The notes beneath the pieces were generated by a model. The model searched no databases, was not told where the DNA came from, and saw nothing but the letters and a program-made list of their open reading frames with translations. Source: an uncultured Collinsella sp. (GTDB lineage Bacteria > Actinomycetota > Coriobacteriia > Coriobacteriales > Coriobacteriaceae). From it: 40,604 bases of DNA. Every line of letters begins with the position of its first letter. The stretch's first letter is position 1. The DNA is taken from positions 1-40,604 of the forward strand of contig CAKTVQ010000015.1 in assembly GCA_934630375.1 (NCBI GenBank), read 5' to 3'. This document shows, piece by piece, positions 30,975 through 39,557 of this stretch. The position numbers and the translations under genes were made by a program.

Positions 30975-32777
30975 CTATGAGCGCTTGCGGCTCACCATGG
31001 TGCCTGCCGCGATAGCGGCTGTTCCCGCAAGGACGGTTGCCACGATGGCCGCACCCGAGGTGTCGCCGGTTGCCGCGAGCACGCCGGTAGTCTTGGCTTT
31101 CGTGGTTGAAGCCGCAACGGCCTTGGTCGGCTTTGAGCCCTCAGGCTTGGGGTTCTGCTTGGACTCCGCGGGCTTGCTTTCTGCGGGCTTGGTCTCGTCG
31201 GGCTTGGGGTCTTCCGGCTTGGCTACCTCGGGAGGTGCGGTGGTCGTGCTTTTGGCGACTGCTTTGATATAGAGGGAGTCGACCGTGGCGTCGCCCGTGC
31301 CGATGGCTTGGCCTGCCTCGTAGATGCCGTCACGGAGCTTGTGATAGTCAATGACCTTGCCGCCTTCGGGCGTCTGGATGGCGGCGTTCTCAATCTTGAT
31401 GGTGCCGATTGTCTTGCCGTCAGCGCTCATGGCACGGGCAAAGATTGCCGCTGTATCTCCTTCGGCCGTTACCTTGCTGCGGATGATCGAGATGACTGCG
31501 GGTGTGACGCCCTCGCTGGTCTGGGCGATGATGCCGATGTTCTCGCCTTGGGGTTCGCGCCTCGTCTCGCCATCTTGGTTTTCGCTGTAGGGGATGGGGC
31601 CGTCGCCGTTCTCGACATAGCGGGCTATGGCCTTGACAACGGAGTCGCTGATGTAGATGTGGCCGCCCTTCTCGTTGGGTCGATCGTTTCTGGTGGAGAA
31701 TGCAGCCGAAACCTCGCCTTCCGCAAACGCGTTCACGGTGGAGCCGTTCTTGACGACGATGTCGTCCTGGTAGGTGAAGAGGGCGTTGGCGCCACCGTAT
31801 CTGCCTTTACTTGCACGGACCGTCACGTTTGCATGATCGAGGGTGATGCCCTTGTGGGCATAGACGCCATATTCAACACCGTTTACGTTGAGGGAGGCGT
31901 TTGTGGCTGCGAGGCTGCCCTTGGCCTCGACGGCAGCGTCTTTCTCGGAGCTTGCCTTGACCTGGCTGCCGTCCGAGATGTTGATATTGCCGCCGCTCCA
32001 AAGGGCCTCACCATCGGCTGAGCTTGCCTCGACCGTCCCGCCACCCTTGATGGTGAGGTTCTTGTCGGTTCCAATACCCTTGTCCTTGGTAGCCCTGGCG
32101 GTGACGGCTCCGCTGTCGTCAATCGTGATATTGCCGTTTGCCCTGATGCCATCCGATGCACCCGTGGCGTTGACGTTGCCCGAACCTTTGATAGCGAGAT
32201 CACCCCCGGCATTGATGGCATCAAACCCAGTGCTCGTGGCGTTGACGGATCCGGCTCCGTCGATGTTGATATTACCCGTGGAGAGGATAGCGTCCTCAGT
32301 AGATGTCACACTGAGCGTGCCGCCCTCGTCGCCTTGGATATTGAGCTCGGCATTCTCGTTAGTGCCATGAGAAACGTTGATGCTTTCGATCCATTCGGCA
32401 GTGACGATGTTGGTTCCCGAGTAATTCACGTTGAGCTTGCCTGCGGCCTGGATCTCGCCGCCGTTATAGTTGTTGAGCTTCAAGTCGTCGGCGCCGTCCC
32501 ACGACCAGGTACCGGCTTCGTCGCTCGCCGCGGTGTTGTACTTGTTGCCGCCGACCTTGACCCATTCCGCTGCGAGCGAGACGCTCGGCATGAGCAGCGA
32601 GCTTACCGTGAGCGCGCATACGGCTCCCACGACGATGCGGCGCGTCACGCGGCGCCAGCTGCCGTGCGCGAGTCCTATGCGACGGCGAACGTCGGGTTCG
32701 GCAACATGGGTTCCGGCGGTAGTGTCATTGCGTTTGGGGGTCGTGAACAAGGCTGCCACGGTTGCTCCCGTTCTCAT
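30975..32777 (-). CDS. Sortase-anchored beta-helix surface protein (Cthe_2159/DUF4353-like)
   Basis: 600 residues. A long N-region (~45, Arg-rich) leads to a signal-peptide core (VVGAVCALTVSSLLMPSVSLAA, about 50-72). Next come many short repeats of the form NINIDGAGSVNATSTG ... GNITIDDSGAVTARATK, each about 20-25 residues, expected to form a right-handed beta-helix. This matches the carbohydrate-binding Cthe_2159 family, whose founder binds acidic polysaccharide. A Pro/Lys/Glu linker (KPEDPKPDETKPAESKPAES) spans the wall. The C-terminus is LAATG (residues 567-571), a hydrophobic helix and RKRS, a sortase signal variant of LPXTG. It is probably an adhesin or glycan-binding protein; the ligand is unknown. 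Confidence 0.9.
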   Translation of the reverse strand: MRTGATVAALFTTPKRNDTTAGTHVAEPDVRRRIGLAHGSWRRVTRRIVVGAVCALTVSSLLMPSVSLAAEWVKVGGNKYNTAASDEAGTWSWDGADDLKLNNYNGGEIQAAGKLNVNYSGTNIVTAEWIESINVSHGTNENAELNIQGDEGGTLSVTSTEDAILSTGNINIDGAGSVNATSTGFDAINAGGDLAIKGSGNVNATGASDGIRANGNITIDDSGAVTARATKDKGIGTDKNLTIKGGGTVEASSADGEALWSGGNINISDGSQVKASSEKDAAVEAKGSLAATNASLNVNGVEYGVYAHKGITLDHANVTVRASKGRYGGANALFTYQDDIVVKNGSTVNAFAEGEVSAAFSTRNDRPNEKGGHIYISDSVVKAIARYVENGDGPIPYSENQDGETRREPQGENIGIIAQTSEGVTPAVISIIRSKVTAEGDTAAIFARAMSADGKTIGTIKIENAAIQTPEGGKVIDYHKLRDGIYEAGQAIGTGDATVDSLYIKAVAKSTTTAPPEVAKPEDPKPDETKPAESKPAESKQNPKPEGSKPTKAVAASTTKAKTTGVLAATGDTSGAAIVATVLAGTAAIAAGTMVSRKRS

Positions 32778-32904
32778 AGGGCCTATACGACTAGATTCAG
32801 CGTATCTGCTGGATGTTGCCGGCGGTAGTGCCGTTTGGAGGGCAAAATGTCCAAAACTCGGGAAGCAATATATCGCGCGTCCGTGCGTTGCCTGGCTTTA
32901 AAAG

Positions 32905-32940
32905 AAAAGCGCGGAGCCGCTCGATGCGACTCCGCGCTTT
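32905..32940 (-). terminator. Terminator of purine permease gene
   Basis: AAAGCGCGGAG (32906-32916) pairs with CTCCGCGCTTT (32930-32940). A T-rich tail (TTCTTTT) follows on the minus strand. Confidence 0.85.
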
Positions 32941-32966
32941 GGTGTTCTGCTTTGGCAGCTTTGCCA

Positions 32967-34277
32967 TTACGCTACAAAGAAGTAGACGAGGAAGGCAAGG
33001 GCTGCGATCCACATGAGCGGCTTGATCTTGGAGGCCTCGCCCTTAAAGAGCGCGACGATCACGTAGGCGATAAAGCCCAGACCGATGCCGGCAGAGATGG
33101 AGTAGGTGAAGGGCACGCCGGCGACAATCATGAACGCCGGGAAACCCTGCGACACGTCGGACCAGTCGATCTCGGAGGCCTCGCTCATCATGAGGTAACC
33201 GACGTAGACCAGAGCACCGCAGGTGGCGGCGCTGGAAACGATGGTGACGATGGGGGAGAAGAACGCGGCGAGAATGAACAGCACGCCGGTGGTGACGGAG
33301 GTGAGGCCCGTGCGGCCACCGTCGGCGGCGCCGGAAGTGGACTCGACGAAGGTGGTGATGGAGGAGACGCCCATGAAACCGCCCACAGCAGCGGCGGCGG
33401 AGTCGACGATCAGGATCTCCTTGATATTCTCGACGTTGCCGTCGTCGGTGAGGAACTCGCCCTGCTTGGCCACGGCCATCGCGGTGCCCATGGTGTCGAA
33501 GAAGTCACTCATGAGCAGCGAGAACGAGATGACGAGGAGCGCGGGGTCGGTAAGGACCTTGACGATGGCGGGCACGCCGCCGGCGTCGGCGATGGGGCCA
33601 CCGATGCTCGAGAAGTCGAGCGGGGCGATGATACCGGTCGGAGCCTGGGTCACACCTAGGGGGATACCGGCGATGACGGCGACGACGATGCCGATGAGCA
33701 GCGAGCCGGGGACGTTGCGGCAGGCGAGGGCGACTGTCACCAGGATGGAGATGATGCCGACGATGAATGTGGGGGAGGTGATGTCGCCCAGACCGACGAG
33801 TGTACCGGCGCCGGCGGTGATAATGCCGGCATCGCACAGGCCAATCATGGCGATGAACAGGCCCAGACCCACCGAGATGGCGTGACGCAGGACAACCGGG
33901 ATGGCGTCCATGATGGCCTCGCGCAGGCCACAAAGCACGAGCAGCAAGATGACGACGCCCTCAAGGAAGATGACGCTCATGGCCACGTGCCAGTCACCGC
34001 CGCAGACGGTGGTGGTGATTCCAGCGATCATCGCGTTGACGCCTAAGCCCGACGCGCAGGCGAGCGGGCGGTTGGCGAAGATGCCCATGCAGATGGTCAT
34101 GATGCCAGCGCCCAGGCAGGTGGCGCAAGCGAGCGCTCCTGCATCGATGCCGGCGCCCGAGAGCACCGCGGGGTTGACGGCGATGATGTAGGCCATCGCC
34201 AGGAACGTTGTCAGTCCAGCGCGGAGTTCGGTCCCGATTGTGGACTTGCGCTCGCTGACGTGAAATAGTTCGTCCAT
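32967..34277 (-). CDS. Purine (adenine/guanine/hypoxanthine) permease, AzgA/PbuG type
   Basis: 436 residues; ATG 34277 lies after AAGGAAAGGG. Polytopic with about 13 segments. AzgA-subfamily signatures are ELRAGLTTFLAMAYIIAVNP at the N-terminus, ACASGLGVNAMIAG, the catalytic SDFFDTMGTAMAVAKQG and the GVSSITTFVESTSGAADGGR motif. It should import purine bases with protons. I looked for a purine riboswitch in the 190-bp divergent leader and found none. It adjoins uracil permease by only a few kb, so nucleobase uptake is well represented. Confidence 0.94.
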   Translation of the reverse strand: MDELFHVSERKSTIGTELRAGLTTFLAMAYIIAVNPAVLSGAGIDAGALACATCLGAGIMTICMGIFANRPLACASGLGVNAMIAGITTTVCGGDWHVAMSVIFLEGVVILLLVLCGLREAIMDAIPVVLRHAISVGLGLFIAMIGLCDAGIITAGAGTLVGLGDITSPTFIVGIISILVTVALACRNVPGSLLIGIVVAVIAGIPLGVTQAPTGIIAPLDFSSIGGPIADAGGVPAIVKVLTDPALLVISFSLLMSDFFDTMGTAMAVAKQGEFLTDDGNVENIKEILIVDSAAAAVGGFMGVSSITTFVESTSGAADGGRTGLTSVTTGVLFILAAFFSPIVTIVSSAATCGALVYVGYLMMSEASEIDWSDVSQGFPAFMIVAGVPFTYSISAGIGLGFIAYVIVALFKGEASKIKPLMWIAALAFLVYFFVA

Positions 34278-34470
34278 GCATACCCTTTCCTTGTTCGGCC
34301 CCGAGTTTAGGCCGATTGACACGAACTCACCTACTATAGCCCCTTTACGACGCTGTTGTTCCTCGCATGTTGATGTTCGGCGCTTTGTAACAGACGGACG
34401 GTATTTTTCGCATGAAAATGTGTGGGTACCGTATACTTAAGCGGTTACAACGACCCCTATGGAGGAACGT

Positions 34471-34890
34471 ATGATTAAAGAGCTTTGCCACGACGAGGCT
34501 ATCCTATCCCAGCGTTGCGAGGTTGCGACTGTCGAGGACGAGTCGGTCGCACAGGACCTGATCGATACCATCAAGTCGCTCGACGATGCCGGCTGCCTTG
34601 CCGCTAACCAGATTGGCGTCACCAAGAAGGTCTGCGTCTATCTGGACGACGCCGGCGAGCCCCATGTGCTCTACAACCCCCGTCTGGTGTTTGGCCTGGG
34701 CGCCAGCAAGATGGAGGAGAGCTGCCTGACGCACGAGGAGATCACCAAGTCCACGCGCTACATCAAGTGCAAGGTTGCCTACGATGTGATCGTCGACGGC
34801 AAGATGAAGGAGTGCCGCCGCGACTACGCGGGCTTTGAGGCACAAATGATCCAGCATATGATCGATCACTGCCAAGGTAAACTTGTCTAG
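34471..34890 (+). CDS. Peptide-deformylase-like protein with Glu-to-Met at active site
   Basis: 139 residues; ATG 34471 follows GGAGG. The three deformylase motifs are recognisable but altered: motif 1 is GCLAANQ (GXGLAAXQ expected, residues 41-47). Motif 2 is ESCL (EGCLS expected, metal ligand Cys85 kept). Motif 3 is HMIDH (HEXDH expected, His129 and His133 kept, catalytic Glu replaced by Met130; codons CAT ATG ATC GAT CAC). Metal binding may persist while normal N-formyl hydrolysis is unlikely. It is short, without the usual C-terminal helix. I think it is a divergent homologue, not the housekeeping deformylase, which should lie elsewhere. Confidence 0.85.
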   Translation: MIKELCHDEAILSQRCEVATVEDESVAQDLIDTIKSLDDAGCLAANQIGVTKKVCVYLDDAGEPHVLYNPRLVFGLGASKMEESCLTHEEITKSTRYIKCKVAYDVIVDGKMKECRRDYAGFEAQMIQHMIDHCQGKLV

Positions 34891-34926
34891 GGTGGTTTAA
34901 TTGGGGACCGAATTTGCGGTCTTTGT

Positions 34927-34963
34927 CCCGGGCGTGACATTGTTGTCATGTCCGGGCTTTTGT
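34927..34963 (+). terminator. Terminator of PDF-like gene
   Basis: CCCGGGCGTGACA (34927-34939) pairs over 13 bp (two G-U) with TGTCATGTCCGGG (34944-34956), then CTTTTGT. It precedes the bile salt hydrolase gene by about 60 bp. Confidence 0.82.
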
Positions 34964-35024
34964 GTTTAGCGCCTTTTTGTTTGGTGACAATAACCTTAGC
35001 AAGAACGTAAAGCTGGGAGGCGCT

Positions 35025-35990
35025 ATGTGCACGAGCATTCGATTTACCGATAATTCTGGCCACATGTATCTGGGCCGCAACCTCGACTGGAGCTTTGACT
35101 ACGGCCAACAGGTTCGCGTGATGCCGCGCGGATTTCACATTCCGTATTCGTTTATCGACGACGCGACAGCGGCACACGCGGTGATCGGTATGTGCATCGA
35201 TTTCAAGAACTACCCTATGTTCTTCGACTGCGGCAACGATGCGGGCCTCGCCGTGGCGGGTCTCAATTTCCCGGGTTATGCCGAGTATGCCGAGGACCCT
35301 GTCGACGGCAAGACCAATATCGCGGCCTATGAGTTTCCCCTGTGGGTGGCAGCGACGTTCTCGACGGTCGACGAGGTCGAGGCTGCGCTGCGCGATACGG
35401 TGATTGTCGCCAAATCTGCGGGAGAGGGGCTGGGCGTGTCGCTGCTCCATTGGATTATCGGCGACAACCAGCGTAGCATCGTGGTCGAGATGATGGCTGA
35501 CGGCCTGCATGTATACGACGATCCGGTCGACACCCTTGCCAACCAGCCGACCTTCCCGTGGCACATGGAAAACCTGCGCACCTATATCACTGCCACAAGC
35601 GATTTTCCGCAGACGGCGACATGGCGTGGCGCCGAGCTCAAGCCCTATGGCGCGGGCGCCGGCATGCGTGGAATTCCGGGTGACTGCTATTCGCCGAGCC
35701 GTTTTGTAAAGGCGGCGTACCTCAATGCCAATTACCCGCAAAAGGAGAGCGAGACCGAAAACGTCGTCCGCATGTTCCGTTCACTCGAGGGCGTGGTGAT
35801 GATTGAGGGGGCGTCCAGGATGGGCGATGGCAAGTTCGAGAAGACTATCTATACCGGATGCTTTAGCGCGCGCACGGGCAATTATTACTACGCGATGTAT
35901 GGGGATCCGTCGATTCGCTACGTGAGCCTGATGGATGCCGAGGGCGCGAGCCCCGATAGGCTCGTGACTCCCGAGCCGCGCCGCTCGTAG
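35025..35990 (+). CDS. bsh: Bile salt hydrolase (choloylglycine hydrolase)
   Basis: 321 residues; ATG 35025 follows GGGAGG. This Ntn-hydrolase starts MCTSIRFTDNSGHMYLGRNL, so Cys2 becomes the N-terminal nucleophile after Met removal, with Arg18 and Asp21 (NLDWSFDYG) in place. Others are Asn81 in GLNFPGYAEY, Asn173 in the ANQPTFPWHMENL segment, and Arg226 in CYSPSRFVKAAYL. All catalytic residues of the family are present. The NFPGYAEY sequence fits bile salt hydrolases better than penicillin V acylases. It deconjugates glycine/taurine bile acids, marking a gut organism. No secretion signal is seen, as is usual for cytosolic BSH. Confidence 0.93.
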   Translation: MCTSIRFTDNSGHMYLGRNLDWSFDYGQQVRVMPRGFHIPYSFIDDATAAHAVIGMCIDFKNYPMFFDCGNDAGLAVAGLNFPGYAEYAEDPVDGKTNIAAYEFPLWVAATFSTVDEVEAALRDTVIVAKSAGEGLGVSLLHWIIGDNQRSIVVEMMADGLHVYDDPVDTLANQPTFPWHMENLRTYITATSDFPQTATWRGAELKPYGAGAGMRGIPGDCYSPSRFVKAAYLNANYPQKESETENVVRMFRSLEGVVMIEGASRMGDGKFEKTIYTGCFSARTGNYYYAMYGDPSIRYVSLMDAEGASPDRLVTPEPRRS

Positions 35991-36013
35991 CTCACCGGTC
36001 CGCCGCAACACAA

Positions 36014-36050
36014 AACGGCCCTGCATCTCTTTGCGAGATGCAGGGCCGTT
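36014..36050. terminator. Bidirectional terminator between bsh and kup
   Basis: A perfect 16-bp stem (36014-36029 with 36035-36050; core CGGCCCTGCATCTC, loop TTTGC) between convergent genes. Confidence 0.88.
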
Positions 36051-36072
36051 GTCGTCGATGGCTGACGGCGTT

Positions 36073-38304
36073 TTAGAAGTTGGCGTCGTTGAGCTGGGTG
36101 CTCTCGAGTCCGTCGAGCTGCTGCTGCTCGGGCGTGTCGGCGACGCTTTCGAGCTGCTCGGTGGGGTCGACATTCATGCTCTTGCCGGCCTCGTTGCCGT
36201 TGACCAAGTCGTCCGAGAAGATGTCGACTTCCATTTCCTCGGCCTCTTCGATCTGAACCTCGAGCGGCACCTGGGTGCGCACGAGCTTAACGGCCGGGCG
36301 CATGCGGGCAAACAGCGGCACGTACTCGATGATGATGGCCGAGTTCTCGAGACCATACCAACGTGCCGGGCTTCCGCAGGCGCGGCGGACGGCGTACTTG
36401 ATGGCCATCACGCGGTGGTCGTTGCGGTTGATGTCCGTCTCGGGGGCAAGCATCTTGCGCAGCATGCAAAAACGGAAGTCGCCCACGTTGCCGCGCGTCT
36501 CGTAGATGGAGTAGGTGTGGTGCTGCGGCGGCAGCTCGCCCGATGCCATCAGGTCGCCAACAATCTGGCGCAGGTAGGCGTTAACGCGCTGGTTGACCTT
36601 AAAGCCCAGGTCCAAGCGCACGCGGAACAAGAAGTCCGTGCCAAAGGTCTCGACGGAATACTCGTGCGTATAGGGCTCATCGGTAACGTGCACGTTTATG
36701 AACCAGTATGCCTTGGCGCGCTTGGGGTGCTTGTCCAGGATGGAATAGAGCACGTCGCGGTCGAGCGTGAGCGGGTCGGGGCTGTTGGTGAGGAACACCA
36801 GGTTGTCGGCGAGCACGGGGTAGGTCTCGTCGTTACGCAGACGGTTGAGCTGATCGATGTACTTGGAGACGGGCAGCAGGATCGTCTGCGTGCGCTCGAT
36901 GGCGGTGCCGCGGCGCCACACGTACATAAGGCCAAACAGCAGCGAGGCCAGGAAGATCATCACATAGCCGCCGTCAAAGAACATGGTGAGGCATGAGGCA
37001 AAGAAGCAGAGCTCGATGGCGCCAAAAAGCAGGGCGAAGATGCAGGCGCCCAGCTTGTGCTTGAGAATGCCGGCGATATAGCTCGTCAAAAGCGTCGTGG
37101 TCATGAGCATGGTCACGGTGATGGCGAGGCCGTAGGCGCTTTCCATGCGCTCGGAGTTCTGGAACAGCAGCACAATGAAGATGCAGCCGACCCACATGAT
37201 GTTGTTGACGAGCGGAATATAGAGCTGACCCTTGGTGTCGCTGGGGTAGTGGATGCGCAGGTGCGGCATGAGATTGAGACGGGTTGCCTCGGATACCAGC
37301 GAGAACGAGCCGGTGATGAGCGCCTGCGAGGCGATGATGGCCGCCACGGCCGAAAGCACGATGGCAAAGGGGCGCAGGGGCTCGGGAAGCATCATATAGA
37401 ACGGGTTGACGATATCCATCGCGAGCATTTGGGGGTTGGAGTTATTGGCGAGCAGCCAGGCTCCCTGACCCAGATAGTTAAGGATGAGGGCCGCCTTAAC
37501 AAACGGCCAGGATGCATAGATGTTTGCCTTGCCCACGTGGCCCATGTCCGAGTAGAGCGCCTCGGCACCGGTTGTCGACAGGAAGACAAAGCCGAGCACC
37601 ATGATGCCCGAATGGTTGATGGGCGAGAACAGGAACATAATGCCGCGGATGGGGTTGAGCGCGCGCAAGATGGACAGGTTGCCGAGCATGTTGAACAGAC
37701 CGGCGCCTGCCAGGAACAGGAACCACAGCGTCATGAGCGGGCCGAACAGCTTGCCGATCGATGAGGTGCCGGCACGCTGCATGGCAAACAGGCCGCAGAT
37801 AATGATGATGGTGATGATGATGACGTTGGTCTGGCCGTCGCCAAGCAGCGCATGGCCCCACTCGATAGTGCGCAGGCCCTCGATAGCCGTGGTGACCGTG
37901 ACGGCGGGGGTGAGGATGCCGTCGGCGAGCAGCGCCGCGCCGCCAATCATGGCGGGCAGAATCAGCCACGGCGCCACCTTGCGCACAAGGCTGAACAGGG
38001 CAAAGATGCCGCCTTCGTTATGGTTGTCTGCCTTCATGGCGATCAGCACGTACTTGACCGTGGTCACGAGCGTCATGGTCCAGATGACGAGCGAAAGTGC
38101 GCCCAGGATCATATCCTCGCTGACGGTGCCGATGCCGCCGTTATTGGCGACGATGGATTTCATGGTGTACATGGGGCTCGTGCCGATGTCGCCGTAGACG
38201 ACGCCGAGCGTAACGAGCAGCATACCGGCGGAGAGGGGGATGGCTCCGTGCCCGCCCTGACTCTGCTGGTCTTGGAGACTTGTCTCCAGTTTGTTGTGTG
38301 CCAC
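36073..38304 (-). CDS. kup: KUP family potassium uptake protein
   Basis: 743 residues. GTG 38304 is preferred because AAGGGAG lies 7 bases upstream; an ATG at 38322 has no such site and would place that Shine-Dalgarno inside the gene. Twelve membrane segments are predicted, with the Kup signature LGVVYGDIGTSPMYTMKSIV near residues 34-53 and the ALYSDMGHVGK stretch. The hydrophilic C-terminal region (about 300 residues) is longer than in E. coli Kup (622 total) and ends in an acidic tail. The role is K+/H+ symport. A 20-bp palindrome lies at 38326-38345 just upstream. No c-di-AMP riboswitch was seen. Confidence 0.94.
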   Translation of the reverse strand: MAHNKLETSLQDQQSQGGHGAIPLSAGMLLVTLGVVYGDIGTSPMYTMKSIVANNGGIGTVSEDMILGALSLVIWTMTLVTTVKYVLIAMKADNHNEGGIFALFSLVRKVAPWLILPAMIGGAALLADGILTPAVTVTTAIEGLRTIEWGHALLGDGQTNVIIITIIIICGLFAMQRAGTSSIGKLFGPLMTLWFLFLAGAGLFNMLGNLSILRALNPIRGIMFLFSPINHSGIMVLGFVFLSTTGAEALYSDMGHVGKANIYASWPFVKAALILNYLGQGAWLLANNSNPQMLAMDIVNPFYMMLPEPLRPFAIVLSAVAAIIASQALITGSFSLVSEATRLNLMPHLRIHYPSDTKGQLYIPLVNNIMWVGCIFIVLLFQNSERMESAYGLAITVTMLMTTTLLTSYIAGILKHKLGACIFALLFGAIELCFFASCLTMFFDGGYVMIFLASLLFGLMYVWRRGTAIERTQTILLPVSKYIDQLNRLRNDETYPVLADNLVFLTNSPDPLTLDRDVLYSILDKHPKRAKAYWFINVHVTDEPYTHEYSVETFGTDFLFRVRLDLGFKVNQRVNAYLRQIVGDLMASGELPPQHHTYSIYETRGNVGDFRFCMLRKMLAPETDINRNDHRVMAIKYAVRRACGSPARWYGLENSAIIIEYVPLFARMRPAVKLVRTQVPLEVQIEEAEEMEVDIFSDDLVNGNEAGKSMNVDPTEQLESVADTPEQQQLDGLESTQLNDANF

Positions 38305-38325
38305 GTGGACTCCCTTAGACATCTA

Positions 38326-38345
38326 ATTTCTGTCGGGACAGAAAT
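38326..38345 (-). promoter_or_regulatory. 20-bp palindrome upstream of kup
   Basis: ATTTCTGTC (38326-38334), GG, GACAGAAAT (38337-38345), 22 bp upstream of the kup GTG and just after an AT-rich block (TATATATAA, near 38362) that could hold a -10. It is a candidate operator. Confidence 0.5.
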
Positions 38346-38406
38346 CTTTTATGCCGTCTTTATATATAAGAGCAGTTTGGCACATCGGGGTGCTTTAGAC
38401 AATAAT

Positions 38407-38512
38407 CCCCAGCTGGGGAGTAGCTGCCCGCGTGGACAGCTACTCAAAACGGGGACGCACCCACTGGGCGGCTTGCTGCAACGTAATAACCGCGGGCGCA
38501 CCCCTGTTTTGA
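38407..38512. repeat. Cluster of palindromes between EamA gene and kup
   Basis: Three symmetric elements sit in 106 bp: CCCCAGCTGGGG (38407-38418); a hairpin with arms GAGTAGCTG (38418-38426) and CAGCTACTC (38437-38445); and an outer imperfect pair TCAAAAC.GGGG (38444-38454) with CCCCTGTTTTGA (38501-38512). They lie just after the EamA stop and may terminate it. The style suggests a dispersed repeat. Confidence 0.6.
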
Positions 38513-38528
38513 AACATGAAAAGGGCTG

Positions 38529-39440
38529 TTAGGCGCGTGCTGCCTGGGCAATACCGGCTTTGGCGCTTGCACGTTTGCCGGCGAGCTCGCAGAAGATCGC
38601 GCCGCCGATGATCAGCGCGGCTCCCATTAGGCGGATGGGCGTCACGGCCTCGCCCAAAAGGACGACGGAGAAGACGACGGCCGAAAGCGGCTCGAGGTAG
38701 CCGACGACGGCGACGGTCTGCACGGGCAGTTTGGCGACGGCGCTAAAGTAGAGCAGGCAGCCGAGCCCAGTGTTGACGACGCCGAGCATGGCGACGGCGC
38801 GCCAGTCGATGCTGGCGGCGATGCTGGGGGAGAAAAACGAGGGGACGCCCTGCGTGATGAGCGTGAGAACCAGCGCGGTCGCAAAGGCGGCGCTCACCTG
38901 GAGGGTGGAGTTCTCGAGGCCCTCGATGTGCGGCGCCCCCTTGCTGGCGATGACCATCAGCGCGTAGCAGAAGGCCGAGGCGATGCCGCAGACGATGCCC
39001 GAGATGGGCATGTTGCCGCCCAAGCCTTGTGCTGCGATAAGGAAAGCGCCGCAGGCAACGGCGATAAAGCCGGCGATTTTACCGCCAGTCAGTTTTTCTC
39101 CAAAGATGAACGGGGAGAGGGCCATAACGATGATGGGGCCGCAGTAATACAGCAGCGAGGAGATGCCGACGCCAATGGTCTGGTAGGCGCGGAACAGGAA
39201 AATCCAGCTGGCACCCAGCGCGGCTCCCGAGAGGATAAGGGCCGCGGCTTCGCGGGGACGAGACGGTGCCTGCAACTTATGGCGTTGCGTAGTGACGAGG
39301 ATGATGATGAGCGAGAGCGCACCCAAAAACGTGCGCAGGAGCACGATATCGGAGCTTGGCAGTGCGATGGCCGCGGCGATGATGCCGTTGGAGCCAAACA
39401 GCAGCAATGCTGCTAGGTATGTAAGCAATCCGTTGTTCAT
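38529..39440 (-). CDS. EamA/DMT family transporter
   Basis: 303 residues; ATG 39440 has GAGGGGA upstream. Ten membrane segments are arranged as two EamA repeats: repeat 1 ends with IGVGISSLLYYCGPIIVMALSPFIF, repeat 2 with KLPVQTVAVVGYLEPLSAVVFS, the conserved Tyr-Leu-Glu-Pro block. Such proteins export or import metabolites such as amino acids, nucleosides or drugs; the substrate is unknown. It is divergent from the LysR gene at 39558, which is the likely regulator. Confidence 0.93.
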   Translation of the reverse strand: MNNGLLTYLAALLLFGSNGIIAAAIALPSSDIVLLRTFLGALSLIIILVTTQRHKLQAPSRPREAAALILSGAALGASWIFLFRAYQTIGVGISSLLYYCGPIIVMALSPFIFGEKLTGGKIAGFIAVACGAFLIAAQGLGGNMPISGIVCGIASAFCYALMVIASKGAPHIEGLENSTLQVSAAFATALVLTLITQGVPSFFSPSIAASIDWRAVAMLGVVNTGLGCLLYFSAVAKLPVQTVAVVGYLEPLSAVVFSVVLLGEAVTPIRLMGAALIIGGAIFCELAGKRASAKAGIAQAARA

Positions 39441-39507
39441 GCACTGCCGTCCCCTCTATATCGGTGCAAGTTCACTATGGAGTAGCGGGCAATAGAAGAA
39501 AAGCGAA

Positions 39508-39513
39508 TATAAT
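39508..39513 (+). promoter_or_regulatory. -10 hexamer TATAAT for LysR gene
   Basis: A perfect TATAAT with no clear -35 at 16-18 bp. It lies in the 117-bp divergent interval between EamA and LysR. Confidence 0.35.
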
Positions 39514-39557
39514 GCATGGGAGACATGACAAATACTCATGCAAAGGTGGGGCCTGTC

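Noticed and set aside
34278..34470. Purine riboswitch in the leader of the purine permease
   Set aside because: The conserved loop sequences and P1 layout are absent on the minus strand.
38305..38528. c-di-AMP (ydaO) riboswitch upstream of kup
   Set aside because: None of the conserved core segments were found; only palindromes are seen.
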